A stretch of DNA of 11,148 bases from Rikenellaceae bacterium (GTDB lineage Bacteria > Bacteroidota > Bacteroidia > Bacteroidales > UBA932): positions 1-11,148 of the forward strand of contig DOSU01000041.1 in NCBI GenBank assembly GCA_003513895.1, in the 5' to 3' direction. The notes below the pieces were generated by a model that saw only the letters and a list, made by a program, of their open reading frames with translations, was not told where the DNA came from and searched no databases. Shown one piece after another: positions 1-7,093 of this stretch (position 1 is its first letter; each line of letters starts with the position of its first letter). The translations under genes and the position numbers were made by a program.

Positions 1-1149
1 TTCAGCCGTACTCCAAGAGAAGGCGGAAATGACAGAAAATTCAGCCGTACTCCAAGAGAAGGAGGAGAAGAGAGATCATTCAGCCGTCCTCGCAGAGAAG
101 AAGGCGGAAATGACAGAAAATTCAGCCGTACTCCCAGAGAAGGTGGAAGTGAGAGATCATTTAGTCGTCCTCGCAGAGAGGAAGGTGGAAATGACAGAAA
201 ATTCAGCCGCGCACCAAGAGAAGGCGGAAACGAAAGATCATTCAGCCGTCCTCGCAGAGAAGAAGGCGGAAACGAAAGATCATTCAGCCGTCCAAGAAGA
301 GAGGACTCAAGACCATTCGGAGAGCGCAGGGAAGAGAGATCTTTTAGCCGCCCTCGTAGAGATTCATTTGGATCCGACGGTCCTAAAAGAATTGTGAAAT
401 CAAGAAGCACTAAACCTAAAGCCAAATCCGACGATGGAATGGTTAGACTCAATAAGTTTATTTCCAACTCAGGAGTCTGCTCACGCCGCGAAGCGGATGA
501 ATACATAGTTGCAGGATTAGTGAGTGTAAACGGAGAAGTTATTACAGAACTCGGCACCAAAATAAAACAAGATTCCGATGTGCGTTTCAACGGAGAACGT
601 CTCAAGGGAGAAGAGAAAGTATATCTTCTCATGAATAAGCCGAAGGATTTTGTAACAACTCTTTCCGATCCAAATGCCGACAAAACAGTAATGGACCTTA
701 TTGCCGGCAAATGTGCCCAGAGAGTTTATCCGGTAGGTCGTCTTGATAAACAAACAACCGGCGTACTATTGCTTACAAACGACGGGGAGATGGCCGACAG
801 GCTCACCCACCCTTCAAACATGCATAAAAAAATATATCATATTGTTCTTGACAAAAACCTAAGCGGAACCGATTTCAATGCAATTCTTGAAGGGATTACA
901 CTTGAAGACGGTCCTGTGAATGCCGATTCACTGGCTTATGTAGACGGAGAGAAAACTGAAGTAGGGCTTGAAATTCACTCCGGAAGGAACAGGGTTGTAA
1001 GAAGAATATTCGAACACCTTGGCTACAGAGTAAAGAGGCTCGACAGAGTCTTCTTTGCCGGCCTTACAAAGAAAAATCTAAGAAGGGGCCAGTGGCGTTT
1101 CCTTACTGAACAGGAGATTGCCATGTTAAAGATGGGAGCATATGAATAG
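1..1149 (+). CDS. rluB: RluB-type rRNA pseudouridine synthase with a repetitive Arg-rich N-terminal extension (5' partial)
   Basis: The enzyme isomerises a specific uridine in ribosomal RNA to pseudouridine. The reading frame is already open at base 1 and has no stop before TAG at 1147-1149, so the true start lies upstream; the GTG at 394 is only an internal codon. In window numbering, residues 1 to about 120 are a Phe/Arg/Gly/Glu-rich repeat tail. An S4 RNA-binding domain follows (about 147-200, beginning MVRLNKFIS), then the RsuA/RluB/RluE/RluF catalytic domain. Its signature GRLDKQTTGVLLLTNDG carries the catalytic Asp at residue 249 (codon 745-747). HSGRNRVVRRIFEHLGY and VKRLDRV near the end are also family hallmarks. 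The Arg-rich extension is common in Bacteroidota homologues and is probably disordered and RNA-binding (inference). The exact target uridine cannot be read from sequence; the family is certain, the RluB label less so. The 3' end overlaps era by 8 bases. Confidence 0.9.
   Translation, partial: FSRTPREGGNDRKFSRTPREGGEERSFSRPRREEGGNDRKFSRTPREGGSERSFSRPRREEGGNDRKFSRAPREGGNERSFSRPRREEGGNERSFSRPRREDSRPFGERREERSFSRPRRDSFGSDGPKRIVKSRSTKPKAKSDDGMVRLNKFISNSGVCSRREADEYIVAGLVSVNGEVITELGTKIKQDSDVRFNGERLKGEEKVYLLMNKPKDFVTTLSDPNADKTVMDLIAGKCAQRVYPVGRLDKQTTGVLLLTNDGEMADRLTHPSNMHKKIYHIVLDKNLSGTDFNAILEGITLEDGPVNADSLAYVDGEKTEVGLEIHSGRNRVVRRIFEHLGYRVKRLDRVFFAGLTKKNLRRGQWRFLTEQEIAMLKMGAYE
40..282 (+). repeat. Three in-frame 81-bp tandem repeats in the 5' part of rluB
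   Basis: The copies are 40-120, 121-201 and 202-282. Each encodes 27 residues made of a 13-residue unit (FSRTPREGG plus 4) and a 14-residue unit (FSRPRREEGG plus 4). A related single unit lies at 1-39, and degenerate units at 283-315, 316-342 and from 343. Copies 1 and 2 match at 72 of 81 bases by my count. Six of the seven codons that differ are synonymous in the rluB frame. The array may continue upstream of the window. Confidence 0.95.
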
Positions 1150-2050
1150 CCTGCCTACGGCAAACAAAATTCATAAATCTGGATTTGTCAATATTATCGG
1201 TAATCCGAATGTTGGCAAATCTACGCTTATGAATGCCCTTGTGGGCGAGAGAATATCAATAGTCACAGCCAAGGCTCAGACTACCCGCCACAGGATTATG
1301 GGTATTGTAAACGGAGAAGACTATCAAATAGTCTATTCAGATACACCGGGTATTCTCAAACCTAGCTACAGGCTTCAGGAGAGCATGATGAATTTTGTAG
1401 AAACTGCAATAGGCGATGCCGATATAATTCTTTATGTTACCGATGTTGTTGAACAGAGTACAAAAAATGAAGAGTACATCGAAAAACTCAATAGAGTAAG
1501 TTCACCTGTAATTCTTGTAATTAATAAAATCGACATCAGCAATCAGAAGGACATCGAGGAGTTGTATGCAAGATGGAAGGAATTAGTACCAAAAGCAGAG
1601 ATATTTCCAATTTCAGCCACAGAAAAATTTAATACAGACACTCTGTTCAACCGGATTCTGGAACTTATTCCTGAAAGTCCTGCCTGGTACGACAAAGATA
1701 TACTCACAGACAGAAATCTTCGGTTTTTTGCCTCAGAAATCATAAGGGAGAAAATCTTGCTTAACTACGACAAGGAGGTACCTTACTCTACCGAAGTTGT
1801 AATTGAGATGTTTCAGGAAGAGGGTGGTTTGTACAAAGTGGATGCTGTAATATATGTAATGAGAGACTCTCAAAAGGGGATAATTATCGGGAAAGGCGGT
1901 TCTGCATTAAAAAAAGTAGGAACAGAGGCACGGAAAGATATGGAATCATTTTTTGAAAAAAAGGTTTTTTTGCAGATATTTGTGAAGGTAAATACGGACT
2001 GGAGAGAAGATAAGAGAAAACTCCGCCAGTTCGGTTACATACAAGATTAG
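1142..2050 (+). CDS. era: GTPase Era (ribosome biogenesis)
   Basis: Era is an essential GTPase that binds the 3' end of 16S rRNA and checkpoints maturation of the 30S subunit at the inner face of the membrane. At 302 residues it has normal length. The GTPase domain shows G1 GNPNVGKS (20-27), the switch Thr region TAKAQTTRH (42-50), G3 DTPG (67-70), G4 NKID (128-131) and G5 SAT (158-160). The C-terminal type II KH domain carries GIIIGKGG (246-253), and the protein ends in the LRQFGY-type tail usual for Era. The ATG at 1142 lies within the last codons of rluB (ATGAATAG), so the two are probably translationally coupled. No other start codon lies between this ATG and the conserved HKSGFVNIIG segment. 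Identification is secure. Confidence 0.97.
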   Translation: MNSLPTANKIHKSGFVNIIGNPNVGKSTLMNALVGERISIVTAKAQTTRHRIMGIVNGEDYQIVYSDTPGILKPSYRLQESMMNFVETAIGDADIILYVTDVVEQSTKNEEYIEKLNRVSSPVILVINKIDISNQKDIEELYARWKELVPKAEIFPISATEKFNTDTLFNRILELIPESPAWYDKDILTDRNLRFFASEIIREKILLNYDKEVPYSTEVVIEMFQEEGGLYKVDAVIYVMRDSQKGIIIGKGGSALKKVGTEARKDMESFFEKKVFLQIFVKVNTDWREDKRKLRQFGYIQD

Positions 2051-2069
2051 ATAAAGACAAAAAAAAAGA
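2051..2069 (+). promoter_or_regulatory. A-rich translation leader of parC, without Shine-Dalgarno
   Basis: The 19 bases between the era stop and the parC ATG contain a run of nine A and no GGAGG-like element. This is typical of Bacteroidota start regions, where A-rich, unstructured leaders stand in for a Shine-Dalgarno sequence. It supports the ATG at 2070. I see no promoter box or terminator here, so parC is likely read through from era. Confidence 0.5.
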
Positions 2070-4760
2070 ATGAGTACCCCCGATCTTGATTTTGAATTAG
2101 AAGCGACAGACGACCCAATCGACAACACCGAATCTTCCGAAAGCAGTAAATACGACAAACTAATTAATGAGGGCGACAAAAAGTACAAACTCACGGGTAT
2201 GTACAAAGAGTGGTTCCTTGATTATGCTTCGTATGTAATTCTGGAGAGAGCGGTTCCTCACATCAATGATGGTCTTAAGCCTGTTCAGAGAAGGATTCTC
2301 CATGCGATGAAAAGGATGGACGACGGCCGGTACAATAAGGTTGCCAACATAATTGGTTCCACAATGCAGTTCCACCCACACGGGGACGCATCCATCGGAG
2401 ATGCATTGGTTCAACTTGGCCAGAAAGATTTGCTTATTGACTGTCAGGGAAACTGGGGGAATACACTCACCGGAGACAGTGCTGCAGCCCCTCGTTATAT
2501 CGAGGCAAGGCTCAGCAAATTTGCCAATGAAGTCGTTTTCAATCCAAAGACTACAGAATGGATGAACTCCTACGACGGAAGGAATCAGGAGCCTGTTAGC
2601 CTTCCCGTTAAATTTCCGCTTCTTCTGGCGCAGGGTGTCGAAGGTATAGCTGTGGGGCTTGCTTCAAAAATTCTTCCCCATAACATTAACGAACTGATAG
2701 ATGCCTCAATAGCATATCTAAATAACCGTGAGTTTACAATATTCCCCGACTTTCCCACCGGAGGTTTGGCCGATTGCAGTAAATACAATCAGGGATTAAG
2801 GGGTTCTGTGGTAAAAGTGAGGGCCAAAATCAGCAAAATCGACAAAAGAACTCTTGTTATAACTGAAATTCCTTTCGGGCTTACAACATCCAAACTTATA
2901 GAATCAATTCTCAAAGCAAACGATAAAGGGAAAATCAAGGTCCGCAAAGTAGACGACAATACTTCAAGCGGTGCCGAAATTGTTGTCCACCTGCATAACG
3001 AAGTATCTCCCGACAAAACAATAGATGCATTATATGCATTCACCGATTGCGAAACTTCAATTTCACCTAATTCATGCGTAATCCGTGAAAAACATCCATG
3101 CTTTATTGGTGTGGATGAAATTCTAATTCACAATACCGAACATACAAAGTCTCTTCTTAAAAAAGAACTGGAAATACGACTGGAAGAACTGGAAGAGTCT
3201 TGGCACTATAACTCTCTTGAGAAAATTTTCTTCGAGCAAAAGATTTATCGCCTTCTGGAAGAGAAAGCTGCAAGCTGGGAAGAACAACTCCGAAACATAG
3301 AGGCAGAACTTCTCAAATATCAGGGAATGCTCAAAAAGCAAATATGTCGTGAAGATGTTCTCCGGCTGATGGAAAAACCTGTTCGAAAGATATCTGTCTT
3401 TGATGTGAAGGCACTTGAAGACAGTATACAAAAAATCGAAACCGAAATGGTAGAGGTTAAGACAAACCTGGAAAACCTCAACAATTACTCAATCAAATAT
3501 TTCCAGCAGCTAAAGAAAAAATACGGTCAAAAGTTCCCTCGCAAAACGGAACTGTCGAATTTTGAAGCCATAGAAGCGACAAAAGTAATTGCCACAAATG
3601 CAAAACTCTACGCAAACAGGACAGAGGGATTTGTGGGGATGGATCTCAAACGCGACGACAACGCCGAATTTATATGTGAATGTTCCGATATAGACGATAT
3701 AATCGTTTTTCTGACCAATGGAAAGTACATAGTTACAAAGATTGCCGAAAAGGCTTTTGTAGGAAGAGGTATCATCCATGTGGGCGTTTTCAAGAAGAAC
3801 GATGAGAGAACAATATACAACACTGTTTACCGTCACGGTAAAAACGGCGAAGTATATGTTAAAAGATTTGCCGTTACAGGTGTTACAAGAGACAAAGAGT
3901 ATGATCTCACTCAGGGAAAAGATGGTAGTTCTGTTCTTTGGTTTACCGATAATCCTAACGGAGAAGCCGAAATTCTTAAAATTTTCCTTAAGCCCAGGCC
4001 AAAACTCAAAAAGCTTATTTTTGAATACGACTTAGCTGCCCTTAACATAAAGGGAAGAGGATCCATGGGTAATATTCTCAGCAAAAATCCTATCCACAAG
4101 ATTCAACTTAAATCAAAAGGAATTTCTCAATTCGGAGGGCAGGCAATCTGGTTCGATAAGGACATAAACCGCCTCAACAGCGACTCAAGAGGTATTTATC
4201 TGGGAGAGTATATGCCACACGACCATATACTTGTTTTATGCAAAAATGGTGAATACTACACAACCAATTTTGACCTGAGCAACAGATATCAGGGAGATAT
4301 TCAAATAATTGAAAAACTCGATACTCATAAAATTTTCACTGCAGTTTATTTTGATGGAGAACAGAACTGTTTTTACATAAAACGATTTGCATTTGAACCA
4401 AATGACAATATTGTAACCTCTTTTATATCCGACAGTCCGGGTAGTTATCTTCATGAATTGTCCACAGATAAATATCCTCAGCTTGAGATTAATTTCAACG
4501 GCAAGCACTCAAAAAGAGCTTCTGAAATAATTGATGTTGGCGAATTCATTGCCGGCAAGAGCTACAGGGCAAAAGGGAAGAAACTTACAACATTTGAAGT
4601 AGGTTCAATAAAATTCATAGAGCCCCTTGAAAAGGAGAATGGACTCAACGGTAATGAGATTGAATTTGAGTTGGAAATTGACAACATCGATACCATACCT
4701 GATCCAGATCCAGATCCAGTTCCCGGATCCGGTCCCGATAAATCTCCCACACTATTTTAG
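2070..4760 (+). CDS. parC: DNA topoisomerase IV subunit A (ParC/GyrA family, Bacteroidota form)
   Basis: This is the breakage-reunion subunit of a type IIA topoisomerase. With ParE it decatenates and relaxes chromosomes. It has 896 residues. An acidic N-terminal tail (1-40) precedes the winged-helix/tower catalytic region, with HPHGD (102-106) and catalytic Tyr143 in AAAPRYIEARLS. A long charged coiled-coil segment covers about 360-480, and the C-terminal beta-pinwheel-like domain starts near 500. A canonical GyrA box (QRRGGKG) is absent; only a degenerate KGRGSMGN (661-668) is seen, which favours topoisomerase IV over gyrase. The position equivalent to E. coli GyrA Ser83 is Ala107, while the Asp87 equivalent is kept (Asp111). 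The last 20 residues are Pro/Asp-rich and end in PTLF. The gene sits 19 bases after era and 9 before aroK. parE is not in the window. The main doubt is only the GyrA versus ParC name. Confidence 0.92.
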   Translation: MSTPDLDFELEATDDPIDNTESSESSKYDKLINEGDKKYKLTGMYKEWFLDYASYVILERAVPHINDGLKPVQRRILHAMKRMDDGRYNKVANIIGSTMQFHPHGDASIGDALVQLGQKDLLIDCQGNWGNTLTGDSAAAPRYIEARLSKFANEVVFNPKTTEWMNSYDGRNQEPVSLPVKFPLLLAQGVEGIAVGLASKILPHNINELIDASIAYLNNREFTIFPDFPTGGLADCSKYNQGLRGSVVKVRAKISKIDKRTLVITEIPFGLTTSKLIESILKANDKGKIKVRKVDDNTSSGAEIVVHLHNEVSPDKTIDALYAFTDCETSISPNSCVIREKHPCFIGVDEILIHNTEHTKSLLKKELEIRLEELEESWHYNSLEKIFFEQKIYRLLEEKAASWEEQLRNIEAELLKYQGMLKKQICREDVLRLMEKPVRKISVFDVKALEDSIQKIETEMVEVKTNLENLNNYSIKYFQQLKKKYGQKFPRKTELSNFEAIEATKVIATNAKLYANRTEGFVGMDLKRDDNAEFICECSDIDDIIVFLTNGKYIVTKIAEKAFVGRGIIHVGVFKKNDERTIYNTVYRHGKNGEVYVKRFAVTGVTRDKEYDLTQGKDGSSVLWFTDNPNGEAEILKIFLKPRPKLKKLIFEYDLAALNIKGRGSMGNILSKNPIHKIQLKSKGISQFGGQAIWFDKDINRLNSDSRGIYLGEYMPHDHILVLCKNGEYYTTNFDLSNRYQGDIQIIEKLDTHKIFTAVYFDGEQNCFYIKRFAFEPNDNIVTSFISDSPGSYLHELSTDKYPQLEINFNGKHSKRASEIIDVGEFIAGKSYRAKGKKLTTFEVGSIKFIEPLEKENGLNGNEIEFELEIDNIDTIPDPDPDPVPGSGPDKSPTLF
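4701..4718 (+). repeat. Hexanucleotide repeat GATCCA x3 in parC
   Basis: Three perfect GATCCA units encode Asp-Pro pairs in the C-terminal tail of ParC, where a preceding Pro codon gives PDPDPDP. Because the unit is six bases, any slippage would change the number of Pro-Asp pairs without a frameshift. Confidence 0.85.
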
Positions 4761-4769
4761 TTCAAAATT

Positions 4770-5288
4770 ATGATTATTTGCTTGACTGGTTTTATGGGTA
4801 TAGGCAAAAGTACAATTGCCGAAAAGCTATCCAAACATCTCTTTTGCAAACACATTGACCTTGACAAAGCTATTGAAGCAGCTGAAAAATGTTCTGTTGA
4901 ACATATTTTTGATACAAAAGGCGAGTCATATTTCAGGGAAGCAGAAGAGAGAAATTTGAGAGAGATAATCTTAAAAAACAGCGATAAGGTTTTGGTTATT
5001 TCTCTTGGAGGCGGAGCGCTCATTTCACAGAAAAACATAATCTTACTACAGGAAAATGCTTTTTGCATATACCTCAGGGCTTCAATTGAGACAATAATTT
5101 CAAGACTAATTCACACAAAAAAAAGCCGTCCTCTTATTAAAAACAAAACAGAGGAAGAGCTAAGTACAGAAATACGAAGACTATTCTCTTTGAGAGAGAG
5201 CGGTTATAATGTTTCGGCAAATTATGTGCTTCAAACAGACAATAAAAATGTCAATGAAATTCTGGGGGAGATTCTGAGGGTTATATAA
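4770..5288 (+). CDS. aroK: Shikimate kinase
   Basis: It phosphorylates shikimate to shikimate-3-phosphate with ATP, the fifth step of the chorismate pathway, in the cytoplasm. At 172 residues it has the usual length. The Walker A loop GFMGIGKST (7-15) binds ATP. IDLD (29-32) provides the Mg/shikimate-binding Asp pair, FR in GESYFREAE is the shikimate-binding Arg, and SLGGGA is the second shikimate loop. SRPLI is the lid with its Arg, and RESGY is the C-terminal adenine-loop region. The start is 9 bases after parC with no promoter box, so it is probably the last gene of the rluB-era-parC-aroK unit. The second shikimate enzyme of the window, aroE, lies about 4 kb away in another operon. The TAA stop overlaps the recJ stop on the opposite strand. 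Confidence 0.95.
   Translation: MIICLTGFMGIGKSTIAEKLSKHLFCKHIDLDKAIEAAEKCSVEHIFDTKGESYFREAEERNLREIILKNSDKVLVISLGGGALISQKNIILLQENAFCIYLRASIETIISRLIHTKKSRPLIKNKTEEELSTEIRRLFSLRESGYNVSANYVLQTDNKNVNEILGEILRVI
5281..5288. other. Palindrome TTATATAA carrying the stop codons of both aroK and recJ
   Basis: The 8-base sequence is its own reverse complement. Read on either strand it gives ATA TAA, so both genes end in Ile-stop and overlap tail to tail by exactly 8 bases. There is no room for an intergenic terminator, and I see no hairpin with a T-tract nearby. The two transcripts therefore probably run into each other's 3' ends. Confidence 0.95.
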
Positions 5289-7014
5289 TCTCTTCTCTAA
5301 GTTTGATATCCCTTACCCTTAGCTGAATATTGGCTATACCCCTGTAGTAATTCTCTGCAATTGAGTAGCAAATATCCACGGGATTACCCGATCTTAGGTG
5401 GTCAAAGTGTTCCGACCTGTTAAATGCTATTGCCGAAATATGTCTGTGGGGTTCGTCTTCCTGAATAAGTTCCAGCTTAAGATGTCCTGCATCTGTTCCT
5501 ACTCTCCTTCCATTGCCATTGTCATACACATTCTGAGTGAGGAAGACCGGAGACATGTTTCCGGGTCCGAATGGTTGAAATTGTTTGAGAATTCTGAAAA
5601 ACTTAGGGGTAATTTGCTTGAATTCCAGGAAGGTATCAATATTGATAATTGGAGTGAGCAGTTCTGCAGTAATTTTACTCTGCACAAAACTCTCAAACCT
5701 TGTGCAAAAAATTTCGAAGTTGGACTCTTTTAAGGTGAGACCTGCTGCATACATGTGGCCGCCAAAATTTTCAAGAAGGTCTGCGCAGTTTTCAATTGCC
5801 TCGTAGAGGTCAAAACCGGGAATACTCCTGGCAGAACCCGTTATAAAACCATTGGATTTTGTGAGCACAATTGTTGGCCGGTAATATGTTTCTACGAGCC
5901 TTGATGCAACAATGCCCAACACACCTTTGTGCCATGTGGGATTATACAGAACGGTAGAATTTCTGGTAGCAAAATCGGACGCTGTTGCAGCCATTTCAAT
6001 AGCCTCAAGTGTTATTTCGCGGTCAATACTCTTACGATCGTTGTTATGAGTATTTATTGTATCTCCAATGCTTTTTGCATCATCATCGCTTCGGCTGATA
6101 AGCAAATCCACAGCAGTCTTTCCCGACTCCATTCTGCCCGCTGCATTTATTCTCGGCCCAATTTTAAAAACTATGTCGTCTATTGTAATAACATGCTTTT
6201 CAAGCCCGGAAAGCTTGATTATGGAAAGCAGCCCTTTTCTGGGCGATTCGTTCAGTTGCTGGAGACCAAAGTGTGCAAGAATTCTGTTTTCTCCGGTCAT
6301 AATAACCAGGTCGGAAGCAATGCTTACTACCAGCAGGTCCAAAAGGGGCATCAAATGTATAAAAGGGATATGCCTTACCGATGCAAGCGCTTGCATAAAT
6401 TTGAATCCTACTCCGCAGCCGGAAAGATCGTCAAAAGGATAATTGCAGTCCGGCCTTTTTGGGTCAAGAACAGCTACTGCATCAGGGAGTCTGTCGTCCG
6501 GAAGGTGGTGGTCACAAATAATGAACTCAATTCCAAGTGATTTGGCATAGGCAACTTTCTCAACAGCTTTTATGCCGCAGTCAAGTGCAATTACCAAAGA
6601 GTATCCGTTTTCTTTTGCCCAGTCTATGCCTTTATATGAAACTCCATAACCTTCGTCATACCTGTCCGGAATATAATATCCGAGATTGCTGTGTATGTTT
6701 CTCAAAAAGGAGAATACAAGAGCAACAGCTGTTGTTCCGTCTACATCATAGTCGCCGTATACAAGGATTTTCTCAGATGTATCAAGGGCTACTTCAAGCC
6801 TTTCAACAGCCTTATCCATGTCTTTAAGAAGAAATGGATCGTGAAGCTCTTCGAGTTTGGGGCGAAAAAAAGACTTCGCATCTGCAAAAGTCTTAATACC
6901 TCTTTGGGCCAACAGATTAGCAAGGGCCATATCTACTCCCAGCTCAGTGGCCAGTTGTCTAACAACAGCCGGGTTCCCCGGTTCCTTTACTATCCATTTT
7001 TTTTCGATTGCCAT
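5281..7014 (-). CDS. recJ: Single-stranded-DNA-specific exonuclease RecJ
   Basis: RecJ is a 5'-3' exonuclease on single-stranded DNA, acting in RecF-pathway recombination, mismatch repair and base excision repair. At 577 residues it has the family's usual length. The DHH phosphoesterase domain shows motif I GDYDVDG (87-93), the ALDCG Asp (145), motif III CDHHLPD (167-173, with D168, H169, H170) and SIASD (231-235), which together hold the two Mn/Mg ions. INAAGRMESG (289-298) links to the DHHA1 domain with GGHMYAAGL (418-426). The OB-fold domain follows from about 455. The ATG at 7014 begins MAIEKKW and is followed by the conserved N-terminal region. An exact TAnnTTTG box lies 8-15 bases upstream on this strand, so the mRNA leader may be almost absent. 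It is the only minus-strand gene in the window. Identification is secure. Confidence 0.97.
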   Translation of the reverse strand: MAIEKKWIVKEPGNPAVVRQLATELGVDMALANLLAQRGIKTFADAKSFFRPKLEELHDPFLLKDMDKAVERLEVALDTSEKILVYGDYDVDGTTAVALVFSFLRNIHSNLGYYIPDRYDEGYGVSYKGIDWAKENGYSLVIALDCGIKAVEKVAYAKSLGIEFIICDHHLPDDRLPDAVAVLDPKRPDCNYPFDDLSGCGVGFKFMQALASVRHIPFIHLMPLLDLLVVSIASDLVIMTGENRILAHFGLQQLNESPRKGLLSIIKLSGLEKHVITIDDIVFKIGPRINAAGRMESGKTAVDLLISRSDDDAKSIGDTINTHNNDRKSIDREITLEAIEMAATASDFATRNSTVLYNPTWHKGVLGIVASRLVETYYRPTIVLTKSNGFITGSARSIPGFDLYEAIENCADLLENFGGHMYAAGLTLKESNFEIFCTRFESFVQSKITAELLTPIINIDTFLEFKQITPKFFRILKQFQPFGPGNMSPVFLTQNVYDNGNGRRVGTDAGHLKLELIQEDEPHRHISAIAFNRSEHFDHLRSGNPVDICYSIAENYYRGIANIQLRVRDIKLREEII

Positions 7015-7021
7015 ATCTTCA

Positions 7022-7029
7022 CAAAGGTA
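7022..7029 (-). promoter_or_regulatory. Putative recJ promoter, Bacteroidota -7 box TACCTTTG
   Basis: On the minus strand this is an exact match to TAnnTTTG. The box ends 7 bases before the recJ ATG, so transcription would begin at or just before the start codon (leader of about 0-3 bases, inferred). A TTTG occurs only 12 bases upstream, too close for a normal -33 element (about 17-23), so the -33 part is weak or missing. Confidence 0.5.
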
Positions 7030-7040
7030 CAGATTTTATT

Positions 7041-7051
7041 TCAAAAATTGA
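7041..7051. other. Small inverted repeat TCAA-N3-TTGA midway between the recJ and lysS -7 boxes
   Basis: The half-sites are 7041-7044 and 7048-7051. They lie nearly equidistant from the two divergent -7 boxes (11 bases to 7029 and 10 to 7062). The element is only 8 paired bases in AT-rich DNA, so chance is a real possibility; a protein-binding site is speculation. Confidence 0.25.
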
Positions 7052-7061
7052 TAAAAAAAGC

Positions 7062-7069
7062 TAATTTTG
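7062..7069 (+). promoter_or_regulatory. Putative lysS promoter, Bacteroidota -7 box TAATTTTG
   Basis: This is an exact TAnnTTTG match on the plus strand, 24 bases upstream of the lysS ATG at 7094. That would give a leader of about 18 bases. No TTG is seen at normal -33 spacing. The TTG at its end (7067-7069) is in frame with lysS, but it is better read as part of the promoter than as a start codon. Confidence 0.5.
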
Positions 7070-7093
7070 CCGTTTCAATCAATCTTTGATTAT

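Noticed and set aside
1..342. CRISPR array or other non-coding repeat array
   Set aside because: Copies are directly adjacent with no unique spacers, their length is a multiple of three, and the differences keep the protein sequence; this is a coding repeat.
394..396. GTG as the start codon of the pseudouridine synthase
   Set aside because: The same frame is open without stop back to base 1 and encodes the Arg-rich extension usual for Bacteroidota homologues, so the start lies upstream of the window.
29..397. A 122-codon open frame overlapping the rluB repeat region, one base out of phase (Ala-Val-Leu/Glu-Lys rich)
   Set aside because: The repeat length is a multiple of three, so a second frame without stops is kept open by chance. 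The changes between repeat copies are mostly synonymous in the rluB frame and therefore mostly change amino acids in this one. The rluB frame also runs unbroken into the S4 domain.
4723..4732. GC-rich palindrome CCGGATCCGG near the end of parC as a terminator stem
   Set aside because: A perfect 10-base palindrome leaves no loop, there is no T-tract after it, and parC coding continues for 25 bases.
5929..6540. A 203-codon open frame on the plus strand, and smaller ones at 5398-5806 and 6537-7089
   Set aside because: They lie antisense to recJ, which has every DHH and DHHA1 motif intact; their products are Cys-rich and show no recognisable domain.
7067..7069. TTG as the start codon of lysS
   Set aside because: It is the last three bases of an exact TAnnTTTG promoter box, and the ATG at 7094 gives an N-terminus like known LysS proteins.
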